64,000 nt of DNA from Nocardioides oceani (GTDB lineage Bacteria > Actinomycetota > Actinomycetes > Propionibacteriales > Nocardioidaceae): contig NZ_JAUHJQ010000005.1 in assembly GCF_030412965.1 (NCBI RefSeq), positions 124,001-188,000 on the forward strand, written 5' to 3'. Below, piece by piece: positions 25,629 through 34,598 of the stretch; position 1 is the stretch's first letter, and every line of letters begins with the position of its first letter. A program made the position numbers and the translations under genes. The notes under the pieces were generated by a model that did no database searches, was not told where the DNA came from, and saw only the letters and a list, made by a program, of their open reading frames with translations.

Positions 25629-26597
25629 ATGAGGCTGTCCCTGCTCGACCGCTCGCGCACCCGCACCGGCCACGCCGAGGGCGCGGCGCTGGCGCACACC
25701 GTCGAGCGGGCGGTGCGCGCGGAGGAGCTCGGCTACGGGCGGCTCTGGGTCGCCGAGCACCACGGGGTGCCCGGCGTGGCGTCCGGCGCGCCGGCCGTGC
25801 TGCTCGCAGCGGTGGGCGCGGCCACCTCCCGGATCCGGATCGGCTCCGGCGGCGTGATGCTGCCCAACCACCAGCCGTTCGTCGTGGCCGAGCAGTTCCG
25901 GATGCTCGCCGCGCTGCACCCGGGTCGCGTCGACCTCGGCGTCGGGCGCTCCGTCGGGTTCACCGCGCCCGTGCGGCAGGCGCTGCGTCGCGGCGCCGAG
26001 GAGCCGGACACGTTCGCCGAGGACGTGGCCGAGCTGCGCGCCTACCTCGAGGGCGACGGGGCCGTCACCGCGCGGCCCGCCGGCGTCGGGCCGGTCCCGG
26101 TCTCGGTGCTCGCGACCGGCCGCGGGGTCGAGGTCGCCGCGCGGCTCGGCCTGTCCGCGGTCGTCGGCGGGCCGGTGCTCGCCGAGCCCGACGTGGGCGA
26201 GCGGCTGGCGGCGTACCACCGTGCCTTCCGCCCGCACCGCGGCAGCGAGCCGCACCTGACGGTCTCCCTCGACGTGCTCGTCGCCGACACCGACGCGGAG
26301 GCGCGCGAGCTCGCGCTGCCCGAGGTCTGGGCGATGGTCCGCTCGCGCCGCACCGGCGTCTTCGGCGCGCTCGAGCCGGTCGCCGACATCCGCGCCGGGC
26401 GCTGGGACGCCCAGGACGCCGCGCGCGTCGAGCGCGGGCTGGACGCGGTGGTCGCCGGCAGCGCGGGGACGGTACGCCGCCGGCTCGACGAGCTCCTCGA
26501 GCGCACCGGAGCCGACGAGCTGCTGGTCAGCGGCTCGACCCACGACCGCGACGCCCTCGCCGCCTCCGACGCCGAGGTGGCTGCGCTCCTGCGCTGA
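25629..26597 (+). CDS. Luciferase-like (LLM) flavin-dependent monooxygenase
   Basis: A 322-residue TIM-barrel protein of the bacterial-luciferase family (MsnO8-like). LWVAEHHGVPGVASGAPAVLLAAV, IRIGSGGVMLPNHQP and HPGRVDLGVGRSVGFT are the group's flavin-binding signatures. Residues at the C-terminus (GTVRRRLDELLERTGADELLVSGSTHD) are also standard. It uses F420 or FMN; the choice is not visible. ATG at 25629 is 7 bases after the ABC-F stop, so probably co-transcribed. Confidence 0.88.
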   Translation: MRLSLLDRSRTRTGHAEGAALAHTVERAVRAEELGYGRLWVAEHHGVPGVASGAPAVLLAAVGAATSRIRIGSGGVMLPNHQPFVVAEQFRMLAALHPGRVDLGVGRSVGFTAPVRQALRRGAEEPDTFAEDVAELRAYLEGDGAVTARPAGVGPVPVSVLATGRGVEVAARLGLSAVVGGPVLAEPDVGERLAAYHRAFRPHRGSEPHLTVSLDVLVADTDAEARELALPEVWAMVRSRRTGVFGALEPVADIRAGRWDAQDAARVERGLDAVVAGSAGTVRRRLDELLERTGADELLVSGSTHDRDALAASDAEVAALLR

Positions 26598-26678
26598 CCT
26601 GCGCCCGCCCGGCCCGCATTTCGGCCACGGCACCGCGTCCTGGGATGATCGGCGGCTGCTGACGTCGAGGGGGATCGG

Positions 26679-28181
26679 ATGAGCGGGATCGCGGGGGAGC
26701 TCGCGGGGGTCCGGCGCGCCTTCGCCCAGCCGACGCTCACGCTGCTGCACCAGCGGCAGGCGCCGGTCGTCATCACGATCTTCCGCGAGGCGTTCGGCCG
26801 CAACAACCTGCCGATCCCGACCGCGCGGCTGCACACCCAGGTCGAGGAGCACCTCGCCGAGGTCCGCGCGGCCGGCGAGACCGACCTGCCCACCGGCACC
26901 GGCCGGGAGATCTGCCAGCGCTGGATGCGCGGGCAGTGGCTGGTCCGCTCCCTCGACGACGGCGGCCGCGAGGTCTACACCCTCACCTCGCACGCCCAGC
27001 AGGCGCTGGAGCTGGTCAAGAACCTCGCGCGCGACCGGGCGACGCTCAGCGAGCACCGGATCGCGACGATCCTCGGGACCGTGCGGCGGTTCAACTCCGA
27101 GGCCAACCCCGACCGCTCCGCCCGCGTGGGCATCCTCAACGCCGAGATCGCCCGGCTGCAGGCCGAGCGCGACCGGCTCGTCGACGGCGGCGAGATCGAG
27201 GGCGCCACCGGCGACTACATGCTCGAGGGGTTCACCGAGCTGCTCTCGCTGGTCTCCGCGCTGCCCAGTGACTTCGCGCGGGTCGAGGAGCGCTTCGCGA
27301 CCATCCGCGGCGAGATCCTCGCGGCGTTCCGCGCCGAGGACCGCCCGCCCGGCCAGGTCATCGACGACTACCTCGCGCGTGCCGATGCGCTGATGACCGC
27401 CACCCAGGAGGGCCGCGCCTTCGAGGGGGCCTTCGCGCTGCTGCGCGACGACGCGCTGGTCGGCCAGCTGCGCGAGGACCTCACGGCGCTGCTGGAGCAC
27501 CCGCTCGCCGACGGGATCATCAGCGACGCCGAGCGGGCCGAGCTGCGCGGCACGGTGCGGCTGGTCCGCGACGGCCTGGACCGGGTGCTCGTGCAGCGCT
27601 CCCGGGTCACCGCGACGCTCAAGGACTACATCGTCTCCCGCGACGCGGCCCGGGACCGGGAGCTGGAGCAGACGCTGCGGCAGGTGGAGTCGGAGCTGAT
27701 GACCTGGATGGCGACCACCGGACCGCGGGCGACGCACGACGTACCCCTGCTGCCCGCGCGCGCCGACGTCGGGCACCTCCGCGAGCGGTTCCACGACCCC
27801 GCCGACGACGTGCTGCCCGAGCGGATCGAGGTCGCCGACCCCGACGACGCCCCGCCGCTCTCGCTGGCCGAGCTCGTCGCCCAGGGCGGGCCGCGCCTCG
27901 CGGACCTGCGCGAGCGGCTCGAGGCGTCGCTCGCCTCGCTGCTGCCGGCCACGTCGCTCGGCGAGCTGTTCGCGGCGCTCGACCCCGCGCTGCGCCGGCC
28001 GGTCGAGCTCTTCGGGCTGCTCCACCTCGCCGCCGACCGCGGCTGGACGTCGGAGGAGGACGTCCACGAGACCCTCACCGCCGTCCGCCCCGACGGCTCC
28101 GAGCGCACCTTCGCCGTGCCGCGGACGCCGCTGCCCGACCCCGACCGTCCCCGCACCCCCGAGAGCGAGACCTCCACATGA
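26679..28181 (+). CDS. jetA: JetA / MksF-like kleisin subunit (DUF3375)
   Basis: A 500-residue soluble protein with DUF3375 character: AFAQPTLTLLHQRQAPVVITIFREAF at the N-terminus, a winged-helix-like part with the typical GREICQRWMRGQWLVR, then long helices. It is the kleisin (MksF) of MukBEF-like condensins and of Wadjet, which uses loop extrusion to recognise small circular DNA. ATG at 26679 follows GAGGGGGATC. Its stop overlaps the jetB start (ATGA at 28178). The family call rests on motifs and on the jetA-jetB-jetC order; confidence in the system is high. Confidence 0.9.
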   Translation: MSGIAGELAGVRRAFAQPTLTLLHQRQAPVVITIFREAFGRNNLPIPTARLHTQVEEHLAEVRAAGETDLPTGTGREICQRWMRGQWLVRSLDDGGREVYTLTSHAQQALELVKNLARDRATLSEHRIATILGTVRRFNSEANPDRSARVGILNAEIARLQAERDRLVDGGEIEGATGDYMLEGFTELLSLVSALPSDFARVEERFATIRGEILAAFRAEDRPPGQVIDDYLARADALMTATQEGRAFEGAFALLRDDALVGQLREDLTALLEHPLADGIISDAERAELRGTVRLVRDGLDRVLVQRSRVTATLKDYIVSRDAARDRELEQTLRQVESELMTWMATTGPRATHDVPLLPARADVGHLRERFHDPADDVLPERIEVADPDDAPPLSLAELVAQGGPRLADLRERLEASLASLLPATSLGELFAALDPALRRPVELFGLLHLAADRGWTSEEDVHETLTAVRPDGSERTFAVPRTPLPDPDRPRTPESETST

Positions 28182-28909
28182 GCACCACCGGCACCGGACC
28201 CGACCTCGACGAGGTGGTCCTCGACGCGGCGTCGGTGTCGCTGTGGGAGGGCGACGAGGGCGGCCTGGAGCAGGCGCAGCGCCAGGCCCTGGTCACCCTG
28301 CTCAAGCAGCGCTTCGTCAGTGCGCGCACCCACCCGCGGGACTGGCAGGTGCTCGTCGAGCACGAGCGGGTCCTGCGCTCGCGGCTCAACGACCTCTTCC
28401 TCGACCTCGCGCTGGACCGTGAGCGGGAGGTGGCGTGGAAGCGGCAGGCCGTCTCCGAGACCGGCGCGCGCTTCCCGACCCTGCTGTACGACGCCGCGTG
28501 GTCGCGCGAGGAGACGATCGTGCTGGTGCACCTCCGCGACCGCCTGCGCGCCGGCGCGGCCGCGGGCGACCGGCGGGTCTACGTCGACCGCGAGGACCTC
28601 CTCGAGCACGTCGCCGGCTTCCGGCCGCCGCACGCCACCGACGAGGCGGGCGACGAGAAGCGGGCGCGCAACGCGGTCGCCGGCCTGGTCAAGGCCGGCC
28701 TGCTGATCACCGGCGACCACGAGGACCGCTTCGAGATCAGCGAGGCCGTCGAGCCGCTGCTGCCGCTCGAGCTGCTCCAGGAGCTGCTCGAGGCGCTGCG
28801 GCGCGCCAACGAGGACCCGGCCCCGGTCGACGAGGACGAGGGCGACGGGCTGTTCGAGCAGGCCGGCCACGCAGGCCAGGCGGGCCCCGCAGGTCAGGGA
28901 GGGGAGTGA
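28178..28909 (+). CDS. jetB: JetB / MksE-like subunit (DUF4194)
   Basis: A 243-residue soluble protein of the KITE type (DUF4194). Helical winged-helix features are seen in LVTLLKQRFVSARTHPRDWQVLVEHERVLRSRLNDLFLDLALDRE and, further on, ETIVLVHLRDRLRAG and KRARNAVAGLVKAGLLI. It bridges the kleisin and the SMC heads. The C-terminal 30 residues are an acidic, Gly/Ala/Gln-rich tail that looks disordered. Coupled to jetA by ATGA, and 2 bases before the jetC start. Confidence 0.9.
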   Translation: MSTTGTGPDLDEVVLDAASVSLWEGDEGGLEQAQRQALVTLLKQRFVSARTHPRDWQVLVEHERVLRSRLNDLFLDLALDREREVAWKRQAVSETGARFPTLLYDAAWSREETIVLVHLRDRLRAGAAAGDRRVYVDREDLLEHVAGFRPPHATDEAGDEKRARNAVAGLVKAGLLITGDHEDRFEISEAVEPLLPLELLQELLEALRRANEDPAPVDEDEGDGLFEQAGHAGQAGPAGQGGE

Positions 28910-28911
28910 CG

Positions 28912-31900
28912 GTGTCCATCGACGAGATCGAGCAGCTCGAGGACGAGCGCTCCGAGGGCCTCTTCGACCGCAAGGTCGTGGCGACGCCGTCCGACGACGG
29001 CATGCAGTGGCGCGCGGCGCTCATGCAGCTGGTCAACTGGGGCGGGTTCAGCGGCCTGACCACCATCCCGCTGCGCGGCGACGCGACGATGATCTCCGGC
29101 GCCTCGGGCGCGGGGAAGAGCACCGTCCTGGACGCCTACACCGCGCTGATGATGCCCTCGGACACCAAGTTCAACGGGGCCTCCAACGACGCGGTCGCCG
29201 GCCGGGCGCGCGGCGTCGGGCAGCGCAACCTGCTGTCGTACCTCCGCGGCGCCGTCGACGTCGTCGACGACCCCCGCACCGGCCGGCCGGTCGAGCGGCT
29301 GCTGCGCGGGCAGGGCGGCGACACCTGGGGCGCGGTGGCGATGACGTTCGTCAACGACCAGGGCGGCCGGTTCACCGTGCTGCGGACCTACTACGTCCCG
29401 CGTCGCGCCACCCGCTCCGCCGACGTGCAGATGCAGCTGGCCACCCACGACGGTGCGCTCCCGCTCGGCACGCTCGAGGTCGCCGTGGGGGAGCGGTTCC
29501 ACGCCACCACCCTCAAGAAGCTCTTCCCCGGCATCCGCGTGCACCGCACGTACGCCGAGTTCGCCGCGGTCCTGCACGCGCGGCTCGGCATCGGCGCCGG
29601 CGGCGACGGGTCGAAGGCGCTGCGGCTGCTGGCCCGCATCCAGGCCGGCAACCAGGTCCGCAGCGTCGACGAGCTCTACAAGGAGATGGTGCTCGAGCGG
29701 CCCAGCACGTACGCCGCCGCCGACCGCGCCGTCGAGCACTTCGACGACCTCGAGCGGGCCTACGCCGCGATGCGCACCGAGGAGCAGAAGCTCGAGCTGC
29801 TCGAGCCGATCACCGGGCTGCACGAGCGCGGGACCGCCGCGGCCGCGCGGCTCGCCGAGCTGGACTCCTACGGCGTCACGCTGCCCGGTGACACCCCGCT
29901 GCGGCTGTGGCTGCTGCGCACCCACCTGCGGCTCATCGAGTCGGCGGTCGCGGTCAACCGCGAGGCCCGGGCGACCACGTCCGACGCGCTCGCCACCGCG
30001 CTGTCGACCGAGCAGACGCTGCTCGGCGACCTCGAGGCGGCCAAGGAGGAGCACCGGGCGGCCGGCGGCTCGACGCTCCAGTCGCTCGCGCTGGCCCTCG
30101 AGCAGGAGCGGGTCGTGCGCGACGACCGGCTCGCGCGGCGTACCGCCCTCTCCGACCGCCTCCTCCCGCTCCTCGACGTCGCCGACTCCTCCGACGACGG
30201 CACGGCGCTCGACCTCGACGGCGCGCTGATGTCGGCCGAGGCGTTCGCGGTGCTGCAGCAGCACGCACGGCAGTGGCTCGCGGGCTGCCGCTCGGCGCTG
30301 GAGACGATCAGGCGGGACCGCGACGGCACCCGCGACCGGCGCTACCCGCTGCAGCAGCGGCAGGCCGAGCTGCGGCGCGAGCGCGCCTCGCTGGAGAGCC
30401 GCGCCGGCCGCGTGCCGGCCGGCATGCACGAGATGCGGGCCGAGGTCGCGCGCGCCAGCGGGCTGTCGGTCGAGGAGCTGCCGTACGTCGCCGAGCTGGT
30501 CGACGTCGCGCCGGAGGAGTCCCGCTGGCGGACCGCGGTGGAGACCGTGCTCGGTGGCAGCGCGCGGGTGATGCTCGTGCCGCTGGACCGGCTCGAGCAC
30601 TTCTCGGCCGCGATCGACGGGCTGCGCCTGCGCGGCCGGCTGACCTTCGAGGGGGTCGAGCTCGACCTGCCCGGCCCGGGGCCGGCCGACGCCGACCGCG
30701 TCGCCGGCAAGCTGGTCCACCAGGACTCGCCGTTCTCCGGCTGGGTCCGCGCCCACGTGGCGCACCCGTCGCGCAACGCGCTGTGCGTCGAGGACGCCTC
30801 GGGGCTCGCCGGCGACGGGCTGCGGGTCACCGCGACCGGCCAGACCCGCAGCGGACGCCGCGGCACCCACGGCCGCTCCGACGTCCGCAGCATCATCGGC
30901 TTCTCCAACGCCGACGCGATCGCCGAGCTCGACGCCGAGCTGGGCACGCTCGAGGAGCAGCTGCGCGAGCTCGATGCCGAGGTCGCCGCGCTCGACCACC
31001 GCGCGGCCGTCCTCGAGCAGCGCCGCACCGCGTACGACGCCGTCGCGACCGCGCGCTTCGACGACCTCGACGTCTCCGCGAGCGAGCGGCGCACCGCCGA
31101 GCTCGAGCGCCGGCGCGAGGACATCCTCGGCTCCGACGACAAGCTCCAGGTGCTCCAGTCGCACGTCGAGGAGCTGTCGGTCCGGCTGGAGGAGACCCGG
31201 CGCGAGCGGTTCGCGCTCGAGCAGCGGGCGCGGTCGCTGACCGAGGCGCACGGCGTGCTCGTCGACGACGAGGACGCGGTCAAGGACCGGCTCGAGGCGG
31301 TCGAGCGGGCCGACGAGGTGACGCTGACCGAGGAGCAGGACGCCGCGCTGGCCGCGGAGTTCGCCTCCGCCGCGGAGCCGGCCGACCCCGACGACCTCGA
31401 CCGGTTCCACGAGACCTCGCACCGGCTCGCCGAGGGGCTGCGCGCCGCCGTCGCCGACGCCGAGGCCGAGACCCGGCGGGTGGCCGAGGAGCTGGCCGGC
31501 ATCTTCCGGCTCTACAAGGCGCGCTGGGACTCCCCGAACCTCGGCTCGACCGCCGAGTCGTACGCCGACTACGCCCGGATCCTCGAGGAGGTCCGCGGCA
31601 CCGGGCTCGCCGAGCGGCGTTCGGAGTGGCGGCGCCGGCTCACCGAGTGGAGCGGCCAGGACCTGGTGCCGCTCGTCGGGGCGATGGCCGCCTCGATCGA
31701 GGACATCGAGGACCGGCTCGAGCCGATCAACGGGATCCTGCGGCGCCTGGAGTTCGGCGCGACCCGCGACCGGCTGCGGATCCGGCTGCGCCGGCTCAGC
31801 CCCGCCCACGTCACGGTCTTCCTGCGCGACCTGCGTGCACTCTCGTCCGGCTCGACCGGCGAGCTGGACGAGGCCGCGCTCGAGGAGCGGTTCCTCCAGC

Positions 31901-32415
31901 TGAGCCGGTTCATGCAGCAGCTGCGGCCGGCGGCTGGTGGTGTGGGTGGTGATGTCGAGGGTGGCCCCGCGGTCACCTCCGACCGCGACCGGCTGCTCGA
32001 CGTGCGCCGCCACGTGGAGGTCAGCGCCGAGCGGTACGACCCGCTCACCGGCGAGCTCAAGGCGACGTACCGCACGCTGGGGGAGAAGAGCGGCGGCGAG
32101 ACCCAGGAGCTGGTGGCCTTCATCGTCGGCTCCGCGCTGCGCTTCCGCCTCGGCGACGAGCTGCGCTCGCGGCCGCGCTTCGCGCCGGTCTTCCTCGACG
32201 AGGGCTTCGTCAAGGCCGACGCCGAGTTCGCCGGTCGCGCCGTGCAGGCCTGGAAGGGGCTCGGCTTCCAGCTGGTCGTCGGCGTGCCGCTCGACAAGGT
32301 GACCGGCCTCGAGCCGCACATGGACGAGCTGCTCGCCATCACCAAGAACAGCGCCACCCACCAGTCCTGGATCACGCCGATCCGGGACGCCTCCGCGGTG
32401 GGGTCCGCCGGGTAG
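28912..32415 (+). CDS. jetC: JetC / MksB-like SMC ATPase
   Basis: A 1167-residue SMC-like ATPase. N-terminal head: WGGFSGLTTIPLRGD and Walker A GASGAGKST at 63-71. Long charged coiled coils lie on both sides of a hinge-like globular part at roughly 520-660. C-terminal head: signature SGGE at 1060-1063 and Walker B FLDE at 1094-1097. All catalytic motifs are intact, so it should hydrolyse ATP and extrude DNA loops with JetA and JetB. GTG at 28912 is placed 8 bases after AGGGAGG; a GTG at 28906 is possible. No JetD (MksG) nuclease gene follows: the next gene is a convergent hydratase. Confidence 0.92.
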   Translation: MSIDEIEQLEDERSEGLFDRKVVATPSDDGMQWRAALMQLVNWGGFSGLTTIPLRGDATMISGASGAGKSTVLDAYTALMMPSDTKFNGASNDAVAGRARGVGQRNLLSYLRGAVDVVDDPRTGRPVERLLRGQGGDTWGAVAMTFVNDQGGRFTVLRTYYVPRRATRSADVQMQLATHDGALPLGTLEVAVGERFHATTLKKLFPGIRVHRTYAEFAAVLHARLGIGAGGDGSKALRLLARIQAGNQVRSVDELYKEMVLERPSTYAAADRAVEHFDDLERAYAAMRTEEQKLELLEPITGLHERGTAAAARLAELDSYGVTLPGDTPLRLWLLRTHLRLIESAVAVNREARATTSDALATALSTEQTLLGDLEAAKEEHRAAGGSTLQSLALALEQERVVRDDRLARRTALSDRLLPLLDVADSSDDGTALDLDGALMSAEAFAVLQQHARQWLAGCRSALETIRRDRDGTRDRRYPLQQRQAELRRERASLESRAGRVPAGMHEMRAEVARASGLSVEELPYVAELVDVAPEESRWRTAVETVLGGSARVMLVPLDRLEHFSAAIDGLRLRGRLTFEGVELDLPGPGPADADRVAGKLVHQDSPFSGWVRAHVAHPSRNALCVEDASGLAGDGLRVTATGQTRSGRRGTHGRSDVRSIIGFSNADAIAELDAELGTLEEQLRELDAEVAALDHRAAVLEQRRTAYDAVATARFDDLDVSASERRTAELERRREDILGSDDKLQVLQSHVEELSVRLEETRRERFALEQRARSLTEAHGVLVDDEDAVKDRLEAVERADEVTLTEEQDAALAAEFASAAEPADPDDLDRFHETSHRLAEGLRAAVADAEAETRRVAEELAGIFRLYKARWDSPNLGSTAESYADYARILEEVRGTGLAERRSEWRRRLTEWSGQDLVPLVGAMAASIEDIEDRLEPINGILRRLEFGATRDRLRIRLRRLSPAHVTVFLRDLRALSSGSTGELDEAALEERFLQLSRFMQQLRPAAGGVGGDVEGGPAVTSDRDRLLDVRRHVEVSAERYDPLTGELKATYRTLGEKSGGETQELVAFIVGSALRFRLGDELRSRPRFAPVFLDEGFVKADAEFAGRAVQAWKGLGFQLVVGVPLDKVTGLEPHMDELLAITKNSATHQSWITPIRDASAVGSAG

Positions 32416-32509
32416 GGCCGATCGAGATCGGCCGGCCGGTCCGTGAGCTTCGTGGGACCCTGCTGAAGCTGACGGTCCCCCCGCGACGGTTCATCCGGGA
32501 GCCGCAAGG

Positions 32510-32590
32510 TTCATCGGCCGGCCGCTGAAACTCACGGTTGGCCGATGAAACTTCAGCGTCCCACCGACAGTTTCATCGGCCGGCCGATGA
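32510..32590. repeat. Palindromic repeats downstream of jetC
   Basis: The perfect palindrome TCATCGGCCGGCCGATGA is at 32573-32590. A near copy (TTCATCGGCCGGCCG then CTGAAAC) is at 32510-32531, with a half-site GGCCGATGAAAC at 32540-32551. They sit in the 216-base gap between convergent jetC and the hydratase gene, with no gene inside. Either arm can fold into a stem, so they may end transcription from both sides; a protein-binding role is also possible. Confidence 0.65.
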
Positions 32591-32631
32591 TTCTTCCGGC
32601 CAGCGCGAGGACCCAGCGCGACGACGCCAGC

Positions 32632-33459
32632 TCAGGCCGAGAACCGCGCGGTGACCGAGCCGAGCCCGGAGATCTCGGCGACGACGGTGGCGCCGGGGTG
32701 GACGTTGCGCATCGGGCCGAGCGCGCCGGAGAGGACGACCTGGCCGGCGCGGAGCGGTTCGCCGTACGCCCGGGCGGCGCGGGCCAGCCACGACAGCGCG
32801 GTGAGCGGGTCGCCGAGGCAGGCGGCGCCGTTGCCGGTGGAGACCTCCTCGCCGTCGATGGTCATCCGCATCCTCACGTCGACCGGCTCGACCTCGTCGA
32901 GGGTGCGGCGCTCGGTGCCGAGCACGTAGAGCCCGCTGGAGGCGTTGTCCGCGACGGTGTCGCCGAAGGAGATGTCCCAGCCGGCGATCCGGCTGTCGAC
33001 GATCTCGAGGGCGGCGACGGCGACGTCGACCGCGCCGCGCACCTGCGCCTCGTCGAGCGGGCCCTCCGCGAGGTCGGCGCCGAGCACGAACGCCACCTCC
33101 GCCTCGGCCTTGGGCTGCAGCAGCCGTGCCATCGGCACCTCGTCGGCGCCGGAGAGGTCCATGTCGTCGAAGAGCCAGCCGAAGTCGGGCTGGTCCACGC
33201 CGAGCTGCTGCTGGACGGCCACCGAGGTCGCGCCGATCTTGCGCCCGACGACGACGGCCCCGTCGGCGCGGCGGGCGTCGATGAGCCGCGACTGCACGGC
33301 GTACGCCGCAGCGAGGTCCTCGGCGCCGATGAGGTCGCGGACGGGGGCGCAGGGGGAGACCGTGCGGGCGGCGTGGATCAGCCGGTCGGCCGCCTCGCGG
33401 ATCGACGCCTCGGGGACGTCGGTGCTGCCGGCCGTGGTCAGGGAGTAGGGATCGCTCAC
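32632..33459 (-). CDS. 2-keto-4-pentenoate hydratase (MhpD/HsaE type), copy 1
   Basis: A 275-residue hydratase adding water to 2-hydroxypenta-2,4-dienoate-type acids to give 4-hydroxy-2-oxo acids in meta-cleavage pathways. Motifs: [34 protein letters not shown] (metal-binding Glu pair), [16 protein letters not shown] and [12 protein letters not shown]-like [15 protein letters not shown]. It is closely similar to the second copy at 59438, so they are paralogs. GTG at 33459 is chosen by alignment; a GTG at 33483 is also open. It stands alone in this position, apart from other pathway genes. Confidence 0.87.
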   Translation of the reverse strand: MSDPYSLTTAGSTDVPEASIREAADRLIHAARTVSPCAPVRDLIGAEDLAAAYAVQSRLIDARRADGAVVVGRKIGATSVAVQQQLGVDQPDFGWLFDDMDLSGADEVPMARLLQPKAEAEVAFVLGADLAEGPLDEAQVRGAVDVAVAALEIVDSRIAGWDISFGDTVADNASSGLYVLGTERRTLDEVEPVDVRMRMTIDGEEVSTGNGAACLGDPLTALSWLARAARAYGEPLRAGQVVLSGALGPMRNVHPGATVVAEISGLGSVTARFSA

Positions 33460-33525
33460 GTGGGACAGCGTGGCCGTCGTCACGCACCGGCGGCCAGGGG
33501 GTCTCGCTGATCGGTACGCCGCCGG

Positions 33526-34491
33526 CTACCCGTCCACCGGCCCGCCCGGTCGCCCGGCCCTCGCGAGCCGGCGACCGACCCGGCCCAGCGCGTCACGGAG
33601 CTCGGCCGGCCCGACGACCTCCAGGTCGGCGTCGAACCGGGCCAGGAGCGCGACCAGCCCGGCCCAGGACCACGAGCCGACGACCAGCCGGGTGCGGTCG
33701 GGGCCGAGCTCCTCGACCACGCCGTCCAGCGCGTACGGCGCCACGTCGGCCACCGGCAGGTGCAGCACCACCTCGCCGCGGCACGGCCAGTCCGACCCGG
33801 CCACGGCGCCGCGGAAGCGTCCGGTGAGCAGCGTCTCGACCCGGCCGTCGCCCGGCAGCGGCCGTGGGACGAACCGCGGCCCGTGCGGCACGCGGGGGCG
33901 GACTCGGTCGATGCGGAAGACCCGCCAGTCGTCGCGGTCGAGGTCCCAGCCGACGAGGTACCACCGACCCGACCGGGTCACCACGTGGTGCGGCTCGACC
34001 CGCCGCAGGGCGTCGCGGTGGTCGAACCGCACGACCTCCCGCGCCCGGACCGCGCCGGCGAGGGTGGCGAGCACCTCGGGATCGGCGGCCGACCCGCCCG
34101 GGACGGAGCCCGCCGCGGACAGCTCGACCGCGTCGACCCGGTGGCGCAGCCGCGAGGGCATCACTTGTCGCAGGGTGGCCAGGGCGCGGCCGGCGGCCTC
34201 GCCGACGTCGGCGCCCGACGCGGTCGCGCTCCGCAGCGAGACCGCCAGCGCGACGGCCTGCTCGTCGTCGAGGAGCAGCGGCGGCAGGTCCGCCCCGGCG
34301 CCGAGCCGGTAGCCGCCGTCGGGTCCCTTGGTCGCGCGGATCGGGTAGCCGAGGTCCCGCAGCCGCTCCACGTCGCGCCGGACCGTGCGCTCGCTGACCT
34401 CCAGCCGCGCGGCCAGGGCCGCCCCCGGCCAGTCGCGGCGCGCCTGGAGCAGCGAGAGCAGGGCGAGGAGTCGTCCCGACGTACCGGCCAT
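33526..34491 (-). CDS. YafY-type HTH/WYL transcriptional regulator
   Basis: A 321-residue regulator: N-terminal HTH_11 (GRLLALLSLLQARRDWPGAALAARLEVSERTVRRDVERLRDLGYPI, about 6-52), then a WYL domain with RRVEPHHVVTRSGRWYLVGWDLDRDDWRVFRIDRV (about 165-200), and a C-terminal WCX domain. WYL domains sense small ligands or nucleic acid. It is divergent from a VOC-family gene 107 bases away, a frequent pairing in actinobacteria, and may control it. WYL regulators also accompany defence loci, but here another gene separates it from jetABC. Confidence 0.9.
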   Translation of the reverse strand: MAGTSGRLLALLSLLQARRDWPGAALAARLEVSERTVRRDVERLRDLGYPIRATKGPDGGYRLGAGADLPPLLLDDEQAVALAVSLRSATASGADVGEAAGRALATLRQVMPSRLRHRVDAVELSAAGSVPGGSAADPEVLATLAGAVRAREVVRFDHRDALRRVEPHHVVTRSGRWYLVGWDLDRDDWRVFRIDRVRPRVPHGPRFVPRPLPGDGRVETLLTGRFRGAVAGSDWPCRGEVVLHLPVADVAPYALDGVVEELGPDRTRLVVGSWSWAGLVALLARFDADLEVVGPAELRDALGRVGRRLARAGRPGGPVDG

Positions 34492-34598
34492 GGATCCCAG
34501 ACTGCCAGGAGAAGAGGACAGATCCTGACCGCATCGCCCGGCAGCCTCGTCCTCGTCGGCCGACCGGTCGACCCGTCCTCACCCATCAGGAGACACCC

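Noticed and set aside
28894-32361. A 1155-codon open frame antisense to jetC
   Set aside because: JetC has full SMC motifs; the antisense product has only Gly/Val/Leu/Arg-rich low-complexity sequence with no domain.
32416-32631. Possible jetD or jetD remnant after jetC
   Set aside because: The gap is too short, full of palindromes, and no frame gives TOPRIM or DUF3322/DUF2220-like sequence.
32632-34491. Hydratase and WYL regulator as part of the Wadjet-like locus
   Set aside because: The hydratase is convergent and a paralog of a meta-cleavage enzyme. The WYL gene pairs with a VOC gene. Proximity alone is not enough.
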